Source of the DNA: Bacteroidota bacterium
GTDB lineage: Bacteria > Bacteroidota > Bacteroidia > AKYH767-A > JAHEYN01
Direction: 5' to 3'
NCBI GenBank assembly: GCA_023251555.1
Contig: JAHEYN010000007.1
Location: forward strand, 59,533 to 123,532
DNA: 64,000 nucleotides
Positions 1 through 9,585 of the stretch are shown here, one piece after another. The first letter of the stretch is position 1. Each line of letters opens with the position of its first letter. The notes under the pieces are model-generated. The model had not been told where the DNA came from and did no database searches. It saw only the letters and a list, made by a program, of their open reading frames with translations. Both the position numbers and the translations under genes were made by a program.

Positions 1-1902
1 ACCCCCGCACCCACATCTCCAGCAGGTGACAGGACCATTGTGGCAACTGCCAATATCCCGCTTCAGTACCAGGCTACTTTCGGTACCACTGCCGATGAGG
101 ATGGAATATGTTTTGACCTTACTTCAGACGGAGGATACATTATCAATGCCCGTTACCAGAGTGATTGCATGGCATGTCCAAATATGGAACAGGGATGGCT
201 TATTAAAACCGATGCCAGTGCCGCAATTCTATGGAGCAGTATTTTCGGCGGAGGGCATTCGGAAGAAGGAAGATGGATCAAGACTACAACAGATGGTTAT
301 ATCGTTGCGGGCGAAACAAACAGCAATGCTCCCATCCAGTTTGATATGAACTTTGCCAAGTTTAACAGCGCCGGAACCATGCAATGGAATAAGAGCGTTG
401 GATCAACCTCTACCGCCGAAGGATATATGGATATTTACACTCCCAGTTCCGGCATGGTTACCTCCGACGGAGGCTTTGTTTTCTGCTGCGAAGGCAGTAT
501 CTCAGGCTTCAATAAAGATTTTTATGTTGTTAAAATGACTGCTGCCGGGACCTTTGAATGGGGTACCACTATAGGAGGTACTTCAATGGAACTGGCCAAC
601 AGTGTTCAGCAGACTACTGAAGGAGGATACATTGTGGCAGGTTCTGGATATATTGGATCCACTAACCAGGGAGCCTACCTTGTGAAACTGAATTCTGCCG
701 GTACTTTCCAGTGGGGGAAATCGTATGATTATACTTCGTCCGGGACACCTGCGGCCAGGGCTCATGATATCCGCCAGACCAGCGACGGCGGATTTATTGT
801 TGTCGGATCCAGCAGTAATGGTTCCGCCGACTGGGATATGTTGCTGATGAAAACAAACAGTGCCGGAACGGTTCAGTGGTACAAATGTTATGGTACTTCA
901 AATAATGAATGGGGATTATCTTTCGCGGCTACTGTCGATGGAGGCTACATCCTGTCAGGTTATGGAAACAGTACTAACTACTGGGGTATCTATAATGACG
1001 GACTGTTGGTGAAAGTAGATGGAACAGGCGGATTGCAGTGGGCAAAAGCATATGGAGGAGCCCAGGAAGACCAGGCAATAAAAGTCATGCAGACCACTGA
1101 CGGTGGTTATGCCTTTACCGGGTATACAAAAAGTTTTGGTGCAGGAGCAGAAGATGTGTGGTTTGGAAAGACCAATGAAGTTGGAGAGACGGGCGCCAAT
1201 GCATGTAATTTTCAGTCTCTTTCATTTGCTGTATCATCCGGTGGCACTACTGTTACGGGAGGATCCGGTGCTGCAAGAGGGGCAATTACCACCAATACCA
1301 TTGTCGCAGGCTCTCTCTCCGTGACACCCAATATCGTTTGCCAGATTGTTCTGCCCATTGAACTGCTCGACTTCTCCGCTTCACTTCTTCCTGATAACCA
1401 GGTTAAGTGTAATTGGACTACAGGTACTGAAACATATAATGATTATTTCGTTGTTGAACATAGTGTTGACGCAAGGTCATTTGCGCCTATTGGATCAGTC
1501 CGGGGGGCAGGAAACTCTAATGTGAACCAATATTATTCTTTTAAAGATGAGCACCCTTCTCCCGGTATAAATTACTACCGGCTAAGGCAGGTTGACTTCG
1601 ACGGGCAATACACATATACACAAGTGGTAAGTGTTGAGATATCCCGATTCCCTTATGTCGTTGTCATCTTCCCGAACCCCGTACAGAAACAACTCAATTG
1701 TGTCATATCTGCCGATCAGAATACAGCAATAACCGCTTCGGTTATTGATATGCTTGGCAATACTGTGGCAGGCGAAAGGAGAAAACTTTCCCGCGGAAAA
1801 AATAATCTCGCCTTCGATATTGCCACCCTCCCGCAGGGAGTTTACCTTTTCCTGGTCAGCGATGGGGTGAAACAGCAACAGCTGAAATTTGTAAAGGAAT
1901 AA
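1..1902 (+). CDS. T9SS type A cargo protein with DGGY repeats, 5' partial
   Basis: The frame is open from the first base of the window, so the true start lies upstream; a GTG at position 40 is internal rather than the likely start. About 633 residues are visible. The N-terminal two thirds consist of repeats of roughly 55-65 residues, each with a core like 'TTDGGYIVAG' followed by 'LVKLNSAGTFQW', as in bacterial beta-propeller-like surface proteins. A region of about 100 residues follows ('LPIELLDFSA' to 'YYRLRQVDFDGQY'), which commonly precedes the sorting domain in Bacteroidota. The end is a T9SS type A C-terminal domain ('FPNPVQKQL' to 'LPQGVYLFLV'). The protein is therefore inferred to be exported across the outer membrane and attached to or released from the cell surface. 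The next gene starts 6 bp downstream in the same direction, so the two are probably co-transcribed. The specific function is unknown. Confidence 0.85.
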   Translation, partial: TPAPTSPAGDRTIVATANIPLQYQATFGTTADEDGICFDLTSDGGYIINARYQSDCMACPNMEQGWLIKTDASAAILWSSIFGGGHSEEGRWIKTTTDGYIVAGETNSNAPIQFDMNFAKFNSAGTMQWNKSVGSTSTAEGYMDIYTPSSGMVTSDGGFVFCCEGSISGFNKDFYVVKMTAAGTFEWGTTIGGTSMELANSVQQTTEGGYIVAGSGYIGSTNQGAYLVKLNSAGTFQWGKSYDYTSSGTPAARAHDIRQTSDGGFIVVGSSSNGSADWDMLLMKTNSAGTVQWYKCYGTSNNEWGLSFAATVDGGYILSGYGNSTNYWGIYNDGLLVKVDGTGGLQWAKAYGGAQEDQAIKVMQTTDGGYAFTGYTKSFGAGAEDVWFGKTNEVGETGANACNFQSLSFAVSSGGTTVTGGSGAARGAITTNTIVAGSLSVTPNIVCQIVLPIELLDFSASLLPDNQVKCNWTTGTETYNDYFVVEHSVDARSFAPIGSVRGAGNSNVNQYYSFKDEHPSPGINYYRLRQVDFDGQYTYTQVVSVEISRFPYVVVIFPNPVQKQLNCVISADQNTAITASVIDMLGNTVAGERRKLSRGKNNLAFDIATLPQGVYLFLVSDGVKQQQLKFVKE

Positions 1903-1908
1903 TACTGC

Positions 1909-3918
1909 ATGCCGTTTTCCCTGAGAGTTGTAAATAGGGCACTTCTCATATTTGTGTACCTTCTTCCGGCAGAGGTATTCTCTCAGGGCGCTCCGCTTCA
2001 GTGGGCTACCTATTACGGTGGTTCCGCCTCTGAATATTCCAATGCCGTGGTTACTGATGTTTCCGGAAATGTTTACCTCGGCGGAACAACGGTCAGTCCC
2101 TCAGGAATAGCTTCTCCCGGTTCCTGGCAGACTTCCTACGGAGGAGGTGCCAATGATGCTTATCTCGTCAAGTTTGACCCATCCGGGAACCGCCTCTGGG
2201 CAACTTATTACGGGGGTACAGCCGATGAAGAATGTTACGCTCTTGCAGTTGACGGCGCAGGAAATATTTATATGGCGGGATATACAGGAAGCTCCGGAGG
2301 CATTGCATCCGGAGGATTTCAGAATACCTTTGGCGGAGGTTATGATGCCTTTCTCGTAAAATTTAACTCTGCCGGAACGCCTCTGTGGTCAAGCTATTAC
2401 GGCGGCACCGGCGCTGAATACGGATGCGCCCTTTCCATTGATGCATCTGATAACATCTACCTCGGCGGCCGTACCTACAGCCCTTCCGGGATTGCTTCAG
2501 GCGGATCCCAGAATACTTTCGGAGGCGGACTGTGGGATGCTTTTCTTGTGAAATTCAGCTCTTCAGGTACACGCCTGTGGGGAACTTACTACGGGGGACT
2601 TGGTGATGATATGGGTTACGGAGTAGCTGTAGATGGGGTTTCCGGGAGTGTTTACCTTGACGGATGGACCAGCAGTACAGCTAACATTGCTTCCGCCGGG
2701 TTTCAGAATACTTTCGGAGGAGGATCGTGGGACGCTTTCCTTGTGAAATTTTCTTCCTCGGGGACACGTATCTGGGGTACTTACTATGGTAAAACTTTTG
2801 ATGACGAAGGCTTCAGCGCCTGTACGGATCTTTCAGGGAATGTATACATGGGAGGAGATACCTATAGCACTTCCGGCATAGCTTCCGGCGGCTCCCAGAG
2901 TACTTTTGGCGGAGGCTTGTATGATGCCTTCCTCGTAAAGTTCGATTCCGGGGGCAACCGCCTATGGGGTACCTATTACGGCGGAACAGGCAGTGAAGAA
3001 AATTTTGGAGTTGTTACGGACCCTGCCGGCAATGTTTATCTTTCGGGCGACAGCTACAGCGCAAACAATATTGCTTCCGCCGGATACCAGAATACACGCA
3101 TCGGAACAGAAAATCCTTTCGTGGCAGTTTTTAATGCTTCAGGCGTGCGCCAGTGCGCTACCTACTATGGGCAGGCGCACGACGAAGGCGGACACACCGC
3201 GCTTGATGCCTCCGGCAACGTGTACCTCTCGGGATATACACCCGGCACCACCGGTATCGCTACAGCAGGCGCATTCCAGACAACGTACGGCGGCGGATTA
3301 TACGATGCTTTCCTCGTGAAACTCAGCGCCTGCGGGACACTCCCGCTTACCCTGCTTTCGTTCTCGGGCCAGGGCAGGGGAGGAGTGAACAGCCTCCAAT
3401 GGGAAACTGCCGGCGAAGAGGATAATGATTACTTTGCCGTGGAAAAATCGGTTGACGGGAAAAACTTTGAGACCATCGGGAAAGTAAATGGATCCGGAAA
3501 TTCAACCGCCCGGCACAGTTATTCTTTCACGGACTACCTCACATCCTTCTCCTCTCCGGATGGAGATGGAAGCCGGAGCGGAGATCTGTATTACCGCCTC
3601 AGGCAGGTTGACTTTAACGGAAACTATAACTTTTCCCGTGTCATAACGGTCAGTAATGAGAGGATTTTTTTGTCCCCCCGTGTTTTCCCCAACCCTGTGA
3701 ATAAACTGCTCTCTCTGGAATTTTATTCTGCAGAAGCAGATCTCTTCGATCTGTCGGTTTCTGATTTTACAGGGAGTGTTATGATTCATGAAAAGGTCAG
3801 AAGTGTAAAAGGCCTTAACTGCGTTCATGTTATTACAGCTTCTCTGGATCCCGGCCTGTTTGTAATCTCGCTGTCCGGCGGCCGGAGTGCCTGTAACAGT
3901 ATTTTTTCAAAGGAGTAA
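1909..3918 (+). CDS. SBBP-repeat T9SS type A cargo protein
   Basis: 669 residues. It has an N-terminal signal peptide (a hydrophobic stretch ending near 'EVFSQG'), then about seven near-identical repeats of 63-66 residues beginning 'WATYYGG' or 'WGTYYGG' and containing 'GNVYLGG', 'GIAS' and 'DAFLVKF'. These match the SBBP (beta-propeller) repeat family. The pre-sorting module ('LLSFSGQGRGG' to 'YYRLRQVDFNGNY') and a type A sorting domain ('FPNPVNKLLSLEF' onward) complete the protein. The repeats are also visible in the DNA, so copy number may vary between strains. The start was chosen at the ATG 6 bp after the preceding stop because it gives a clean signal peptide. It is probably a secreted adhesin or structural surface protein; no enzymatic motif is visible. 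Confidence 0.85.
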   Translation: MPFSLRVVNRALLIFVYLLPAEVFSQGAPLQWATYYGGSASEYSNAVVTDVSGNVYLGGTTVSPSGIASPGSWQTSYGGGANDAYLVKFDPSGNRLWATYYGGTADEECYALAVDGAGNIYMAGYTGSSGGIASGGFQNTFGGGYDAFLVKFNSAGTPLWSSYYGGTGAEYGCALSIDASDNIYLGGRTYSPSGIASGGSQNTFGGGLWDAFLVKFSSSGTRLWGTYYGGLGDDMGYGVAVDGVSGSVYLDGWTSSTANIASAGFQNTFGGGSWDAFLVKFSSSGTRIWGTYYGKTFDDEGFSACTDLSGNVYMGGDTYSTSGIASGGSQSTFGGGLYDAFLVKFDSGGNRLWGTYYGGTGSEENFGVVTDPAGNVYLSGDSYSANNIASAGYQNTRIGTENPFVAVFNASGVRQCATYYGQAHDEGGHTALDASGNVYLSGYTPGTTGIATAGAFQTTYGGGLYDAFLVKLSACGTLPLTLLSFSGQGRGGVNSLQWETAGEEDNDYFAVEKSVDGKNFETIGKVNGSGNSTARHSYSFTDYLTSFSSPDGDGSRSGDLYYRLRQVDFNGNYNFSRVITVSNERIFLSPRVFPNPVNKLLSLEFYSAEADLFDLSVSDFTGSVMIHEKVRSVKGLNCVHVITASLDPGLFVISLSGGRSACNSIFSKE

Positions 3919-4114
3919 TTTTACTGTTGCCCGCTCTCCCGGGTTTGCCATCCATACGTGCAGGTATTTCGCAAGAAATAATTGTGAAAAGAAAATTATT
4001 TACCGGATCTTCATGTGTGCTTTGGTTATTATAAGTTAAAATTCGCAAAACAATGATTAATAAAATTTATAATTCTTCCGAAGTTTTACAAAACATGTTT
4101 CAAAAATTTCTGCG

Positions 4115-4122
4115 TATCTTGT
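4115..4122 (+). promoter_or_regulatory. Possible Bacteroidota -7 box upstream of the BNR-repeat gene
   Basis: TATCTTGT is one mismatch from the TAnnTTTG consensus and lies 36 bp before the ATG at 4159. The 240-bp gap from 3919 to 4158 is AT-rich and holds no other gene that I can see. Confidence 0.35.
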
Positions 4123-4158
4123 GAAAACATTTTTATAAAAAATCCAACGGAATAAAAT

Positions 4159-7100
4159 ATGAATAACAAAGTAACTCTTTTGTCGGCAGGTGTGGCAGCA
4201 TTGTCTGCTACTTTCTTTATTGCCAATGCCCCTTCCCTCATGCAACAGAAGCCCTCACACAGGATTGAATCATCCCGTCATGAAGCGGAGGAAGAGGGGA
4301 GTGCCGGAGCAGGGGAATGGCTGTATCGGATGAGGGCTAACCGGGTAACGGGTGTGGTAAATCCTGCAGATGTATACAAAGCATTACAGGATGCAGAAAT
4401 CATTAATGCCGCTGCTGCAAAGACAAATACACTTACGCTGAACTGGAAAGAACTGGGCCCTGATAACGTGGGAGGCAGAACCAGGGCGCTCCTTTTTGAT
4501 AAAAATGATCCGACACATATGAAAATGTTTGCCGGTTCGGTAAGCGGAGGTCTTTGGGTTACCACTACCGGGGGCACTTCCTGGAAACTCGTTAATGATA
4601 CCTTGCAGAACCTTGCTGTGACATGTATTACGCAGGCTGCCAACGGCGATATCTATTTCGGAACAGGAGAAGGCCTCTACCTGCTGACAGGGCAGGGAAG
4701 TGGCGGGCTTCTTGGTCAGGGAATATGGAAGTCCACCGACGACGGGCAGACTTTTACGCATCTTGCCTCCACCAGCCCTTCGTCTCCGAACAACACCTCT
4801 GATACCTGGGCCATCGTCAATAAACTCGCGGCAGACCCCGTGAGGCCAAACAGGATATATGCGGCCATGGCACGTGGATTCCGCCTCTCCGATGATGGTG
4901 GTATGACATGGAAAAACCCGAAGCTTAATGGCTCCAACCTCTCTCTCCCCCTGGCAATGGGAACAGATGTGGATGTTGCTTCGGACGGCTCTCTTATCCT
5001 CTCTATAGATGCCAACCCTTCCAGCGGTGTGGTGGCTGCTTATAAATCCGCAACCGGTGATGATGGAGATTATTTTAAAGTCTCAACCGGTGCAAACGGC
5101 CTTCCTGCCAACGGTACCTCCCGTATGGAATTTGCCATTGCTCCCTCTGATCCCAATACTATTTATTGTTCTGCCGCAAAGTTCCCCGATAACTCCCTCC
5201 AGGGAATATACATGTCAGATAATAAAGCCGGTTCATGGACCCTGATTGGCCCGGGCGGAAGCTCCTCCGTTTCCGGCTTCCAGCCGTTAAGCAATTCAGT
5301 ACAGGGTCAGGGTGAATATGACAATGCCATTGCCGTGGACCCCGCGAACAGCGGACGTATCCTTGTCGGAGGCGTTGAGCTCTGGTCGTGGACGCTCTCC
5401 CAGGGCTGGATACAGATCGGCTCGGAACAAGACTATCCGGGTAATTACTTTTATGTGCATGCAGATAAACATATTATCCTCTTCCATCCTTCCAACAAGG
5501 ATATCTGCTACATCGGCTGCGACGGGGGCGTTTTCCGATCTGTTAATGCCTCGCAGGCATACCCGCACTGGGCACCTGTGAATCATGGCTATAATGTTAT
5601 GCAGTGTTATTCAGTCGCCTTCGCATCCTATGGCAATAATGTAATGGCCGGTATGCAGGATAATGGCACCCAGTATATTGACGGAAGCGGAAACACTTCC
5701 ATGAGTGCAAGTCATATACTTAGCGGCGACGGAGGATATTCTGAGATTTCAATGTTTAACCCCAATGCACTGTTCGCCGGTAACCCTTACGGAGAAATAA
5801 AGCGATCCTCAAATAACGGGAACACCTTTAACGACTATTATAACATCCTGATTGACAAATTTGATTTGTCGGGCGCATCCAGCCCCGATGGCGCTCCGGA
5901 CGAAGGAGCCTCCTTCGTTACTCCTTTTGTGCTCTGGGAAAACGGTAACGATCCCCTGAGCGCGGATACTGTTACATTCATCAACTCGCCAGCCCAGGAG
6001 ATAGTTTCGAAAGGAGACGGGATAAAAACACAGTTTACCGGTACCCTGAACTTTTCCCAGCAGGGAACTATTGCGCCCGGTACTGTAAAGATAACTGCGG
6101 GCTCCCAGACTGTCACAGATAACGGATCAGGCAGTCTTACCGGGAATACCGGCACCGGAGCCAATACCATCAGCTACGTTTCAGGAACCTATGATGTTAC
6201 TTTTGCCTTACCTCCCTCCTCAATCACATTCATTGAAATACAATATTCTCTCGTGATCCCGTCCGGCAGCGTGCTTAAGGTAAAGAGTGTGAATAATAAT
6301 AACCGCCTCTTCCCTCATACAAGCCCGGTAACCCTTGCCCCCGGCGATTCGCTGAGAGTGCAGGAGCTTGTCCAGTCCAAACTCGCGGTGGGTCTCGCTA
6401 AAAGTGTATGGCTTACAAAAAATGCACTGAACTTTGCCAATACCCCGAACTGGGTGAGAATATGTGATGCACCCGGAATGGTAAGCTGTCTTGCTTTTAC
6501 GTCCGACGGGGATAACCTCTTTGCCGGGACGGAGTCAGGAAAAGTTTATAGAATTTCCAATTTATCTTCGATTTCAGATACCCTTGGAAAAATGGCAGGC
6601 CTCAATGATACCAACAGGACCTATTTTGACCTGACAAAAGGCAGCGTGGTTATTGATACGCTTATATTCTCCGCTCCTTCAGGACAGCAGGGTATTACCG
6701 GTATAGGTGTTGACCCCGGTGACCCTAACCATGTGATTGTCACACTGGGTAATTACAGTAATAATGTATATGTATACCGCTCAACCAATGCGTTGTCGGC
6801 TTCTCCTGTGTTCACATCAAGGCAGGGAAACCTTCCCAAGATGCCTGTCTATAAGGCTGTTATAGATAAGTATAATGGTTCCAGGGTGTTCATTGCCACC
6901 GAAATAGGAGTGTTTGGAACTGAAAACATTACGGCAGCTGCACCCTCTTGGGTGGCTCCCGGCAATATGCCTAAGGTAGCGACCTTTATGCTCCGCCAGC
7001 AGACAAATGATCCGTGGAACTGCGATAACAGCGGATCCCTGTTTATAGGCACTCACGGCAGAGGAATGTTCCGTTCGGATGACTACATGGTACCCCTGGG

Positions 7101-7395
7101 CACAGGGCCCCGTGCGGAGTCTGCTAAAAAATATTCCGCAGCAGGTATTACCGTGTTTCCTAATCCTTCCATTTCAGGGGCATCTGTATCGTTCAGGCTG
7201 GACAGGCCTTCTGACCTTAAACTGTATGTGTTTAACCTCCGGGGTGAACTTGTGAAAGAAGTTAATCTTCCTTCCCAGTCTGCCGGAGATAAGCAGGTGA
7301 AGATTGCCGATGAAGAAATCCCCTCGGGGACTTATATCGTGAAGGTTAGTGGCGGGGGAATCAGCGCCTCGGCAAAATTTGTGCTGCTGAAGTAA
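4159..7395 (+). CDS. BNR/sialidase-like beta-propeller T9SS type A cargo protein
   Basis: 1078 residues. A hydrophobic N-terminus ('LLSAGVAALSATFFIANA') acts as signal peptide. The segment 'LGPDNVGGRTRAL' and repeats such as 'SVSGGLWVTTTGGTSWK', 'GIWKSTDDGQTF' and 'GFRLSDDGGMTWK' are Asp-box/BNR motifs typical of sialidase-fold and VPS10-like propellers. Around residues 590-735 the propeller is interrupted by an all-beta insert containing 'GTIAPGTVKITAG', 'DNGSGSLTG' and 'NTISYVSGTYDVTF'. The C-terminus is a type A sorting domain ('FPNPSISGASVSF' to 'SGTYIVKVSGGG'). I see no sialidase arginine triad, so 'sialidase' describes the fold only. It is likely a large secreted or surface-attached protein of unknown substrate. 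A strong intrinsic terminator follows 17 bp after the stop. Confidence 0.85.
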   Translation: MNNKVTLLSAGVAALSATFFIANAPSLMQQKPSHRIESSRHEAEEEGSAGAGEWLYRMRANRVTGVVNPADVYKALQDAEIINAAAAKTNTLTLNWKELGPDNVGGRTRALLFDKNDPTHMKMFAGSVSGGLWVTTTGGTSWKLVNDTLQNLAVTCITQAANGDIYFGTGEGLYLLTGQGSGGLLGQGIWKSTDDGQTFTHLASTSPSSPNNTSDTWAIVNKLAADPVRPNRIYAAMARGFRLSDDGGMTWKNPKLNGSNLSLPLAMGTDVDVASDGSLILSIDANPSSGVVAAYKSATGDDGDYFKVSTGANGLPANGTSRMEFAIAPSDPNTIYCSAAKFPDNSLQGIYMSDNKAGSWTLIGPGGSSSVSGFQPLSNSVQGQGEYDNAIAVDPANSGRILVGGVELWSWTLSQGWIQIGSEQDYPGNYFYVHADKHIILFHPSNKDICYIGCDGGVFRSVNASQAYPHWAPVNHGYNVMQCYSVAFASYGNNVMAGMQDNGTQYIDGSGNTSMSASHILSGDGGYSEISMFNPNALFAGNPYGEIKRSSNNGNTFNDYYNILIDKFDLSGASSPDGAPDEGASFVTPFVLWENGNDPLSADTVTFINSPAQEIVSKGDGIKTQFTGTLNFSQQGTIAPGTVKITAGSQTVTDNGSGSLTGNTGTGANTISYVSGTYDVTFALPPSSITFIEIQYSLVIPSGSVLKVKSVNNNNRLFPHTSPVTLAPGDSLRVQELVQSKLAVGLAKSVWLTKNALNFANTPNWVRICDAPGMVSCLAFTSDGDNLFAGTESGKVYRISNLSSISDTLGKMAGLNDTNRTYFDLTKGSVVIDTLIFSAPSGQQGITGIGVDPGDPNHVIVTLGNYSNNVYVYRSTNALSASPVFTSRQGNLPKMPVYKAVIDKYNGSRVFIATEIGVFGTENITAAAPSWVAPGNMPKVATFMLRQQTNDPWNCDNSGSLFIGTHGRGMFRSDDYMVPLGTGPRAESAKKYSAAGITVFPNPSISGASVSFRLDRPSDLKLYVFNLRGELVKEVNLPSQSAGDKQVKIADEEIPSGTYIVKVSGGGISASAKFVLLK

Positions 7396-7411
7396 AGATT
7401 TTCTTCCGGGA

Positions 7412-7455
7412 AAAGAAGCTCTTCCTGCTGTTATGGAAGAGCTTCTTTGATTTTT
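7412..7455 (+). terminator. Intrinsic terminator after the three-gene T9SS cargo group
   Basis: A perfect 14-bp inverted repeat (7412-7425 and 7435-7448, arms containing AAGAAGCTCTTCC) with a 9-base loop is followed by a T-rich tract (7450-7455). It separates the cargo genes from gap. Confidence 0.85.
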
Positions 7456-7514
7456 ACCCGCCTTCGCAGAAAGCCATAGGTACCAACCTGTGAATGAATG
7501 CGGCCACAGGGTAA

Positions 7515-8531
<1,017 letters not shown>

Positions 8532-8549
8532 TCTTTCTGTCCGGAAGTG

Positions 8550-9578
8550 TCACTTTCTCAGGGCTCCATCCGCCCGTGTGTACCTTAAGGAGATTTCCAG
8601 ACCTCCTTTTGCCTTGCTGGCTGCAGCATAAGAAGATGTGTTGATGTCATAGGAAATACCCAAAGCATAGTCGGACATTTCGTAGTAAACCTGGGCAACG
8701 ATAGCGTCCCCGCCCCGGTAATGGCATCCTGCCGCAACAGAAGACTCTGTATAAAACCCCGTTATTTTTGTGCCGCTCCGGAGGCGGTACCGTATCAGCA
8801 TACCTGTGTTTAGTTCCCGGGAAGGAGTTTGTTTCATATACATAAATGAAGGGATCAGTGAAAACTTCGAATCGGGAATATCCCAGCGGGCCGAAGAAAA
8901 GGCAACCCACCTCGGCTGCAGTTTTTCCACCCCCGAAATAATGAATTTCTGCTCCGGCATGTTTACATGGTAACAGGAAAACCCGGCATTTATGCTGAAG
9001 ATGTCCTGTGAAAAAGAAACCCTGTCCGAGTTGGAGAAATTATAAAAAATTCCCGTTGAGATATCCGGGTAGATAAAAGAGGAAAGATTGTTTGTTTCAT
9101 TGGACGCCATGCCCGGGTCGTAGGATTGCCCGCTGTACTGGCTTCCCCATTGAAGAGCGGAAACGTCGGCCGTTCGCTGTGCGATCCCCCCCTGCATGCC
9201 GACGGACAATTTATTGTGTTCATCAAGGGGGAGGATTCCTGAGAGCGTAAATTCCGCAGCAGTGGTTCCGAACTGCGAATCCCCCGCCTTGTCCCTGAAG
9301 AACTGCATTCCGGCACCAAGATATCCCTGCCTGAATTTCCCCCTGAAGAGGGGCATGTCACCGGATGCCCCAAGCGTTTTGTAGAGATTGCCCATGGAGG
9401 CCCACTGGCTTTTATGATTGAGGATGATTCGCATGCTTCCTTCGAAAAGACCTGCAGCGGCAGGATTGACAAGCATCGGTGTTTCCCTGAACTGTGAGAA
9501 GTGAATATCCTGTGCATTACCCTCCTGTACAGAGAAAAGAAAAGACAAAATAATAAGAAGGCGAAATCTGCTTTTCAT
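8550..9578 (-). CDS. PorP/SprF family T9SS-associated outer-membrane protein
   Basis: 342 residues with a signal peptide ending near 'SVQEGNAQD'. The start of the mature protein ('DIHFSQFRETPMLVNPAAAGLFEGSMRI') is the hallmark opening of the PorP/SprF family, followed by an all-beta outer-membrane region. Family members are needed for export or anchoring of T9SS cargo; SprF-like members serve type B cargo proteins. It lies 7 bp downstream of a type B cargo gene on the same strand, so I infer that it is the dedicated partner of that protein. Its 3' end faces the 3' end of gap. Confidence 0.92.
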   Translation of the reverse strand: MKSRFRLLIILSFLFSVQEGNAQDIHFSQFRETPMLVNPAAAGLFEGSMRIILNHKSQWASMGNLYKTLGASGDMPLFRGKFRQGYLGAGMQFFRDKAGDSQFGTTAAEFTLSGILPLDEHNKLSVGMQGGIAQRTADVSALQWGSQYSGQSYDPGMASNETNNLSSFIYPDISTGIFYNFSNSDRVSFSQDIFSINAGFSCYHVNMPEQKFIISGVEKLQPRWVAFSSARWDIPDSKFSLIPSFMYMKQTPSRELNTGMLIRYRLRSGTKITGFYTESSVAAGCHYRGGDAIVAQVYYEMSDYALGISYDINTSSYAAASKAKGGLEISLRYTRADGALRK

Positions 9579-9585
9579 ACCGGGA

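Noticed and set aside
9335..9365. CCCCCTGAAGAGGGGC resembling the DUF559 terminal repeat
   Set aside because: It lies inside the conserved PorP-like coding sequence and lacks the rest of the repeat, so it is chance.
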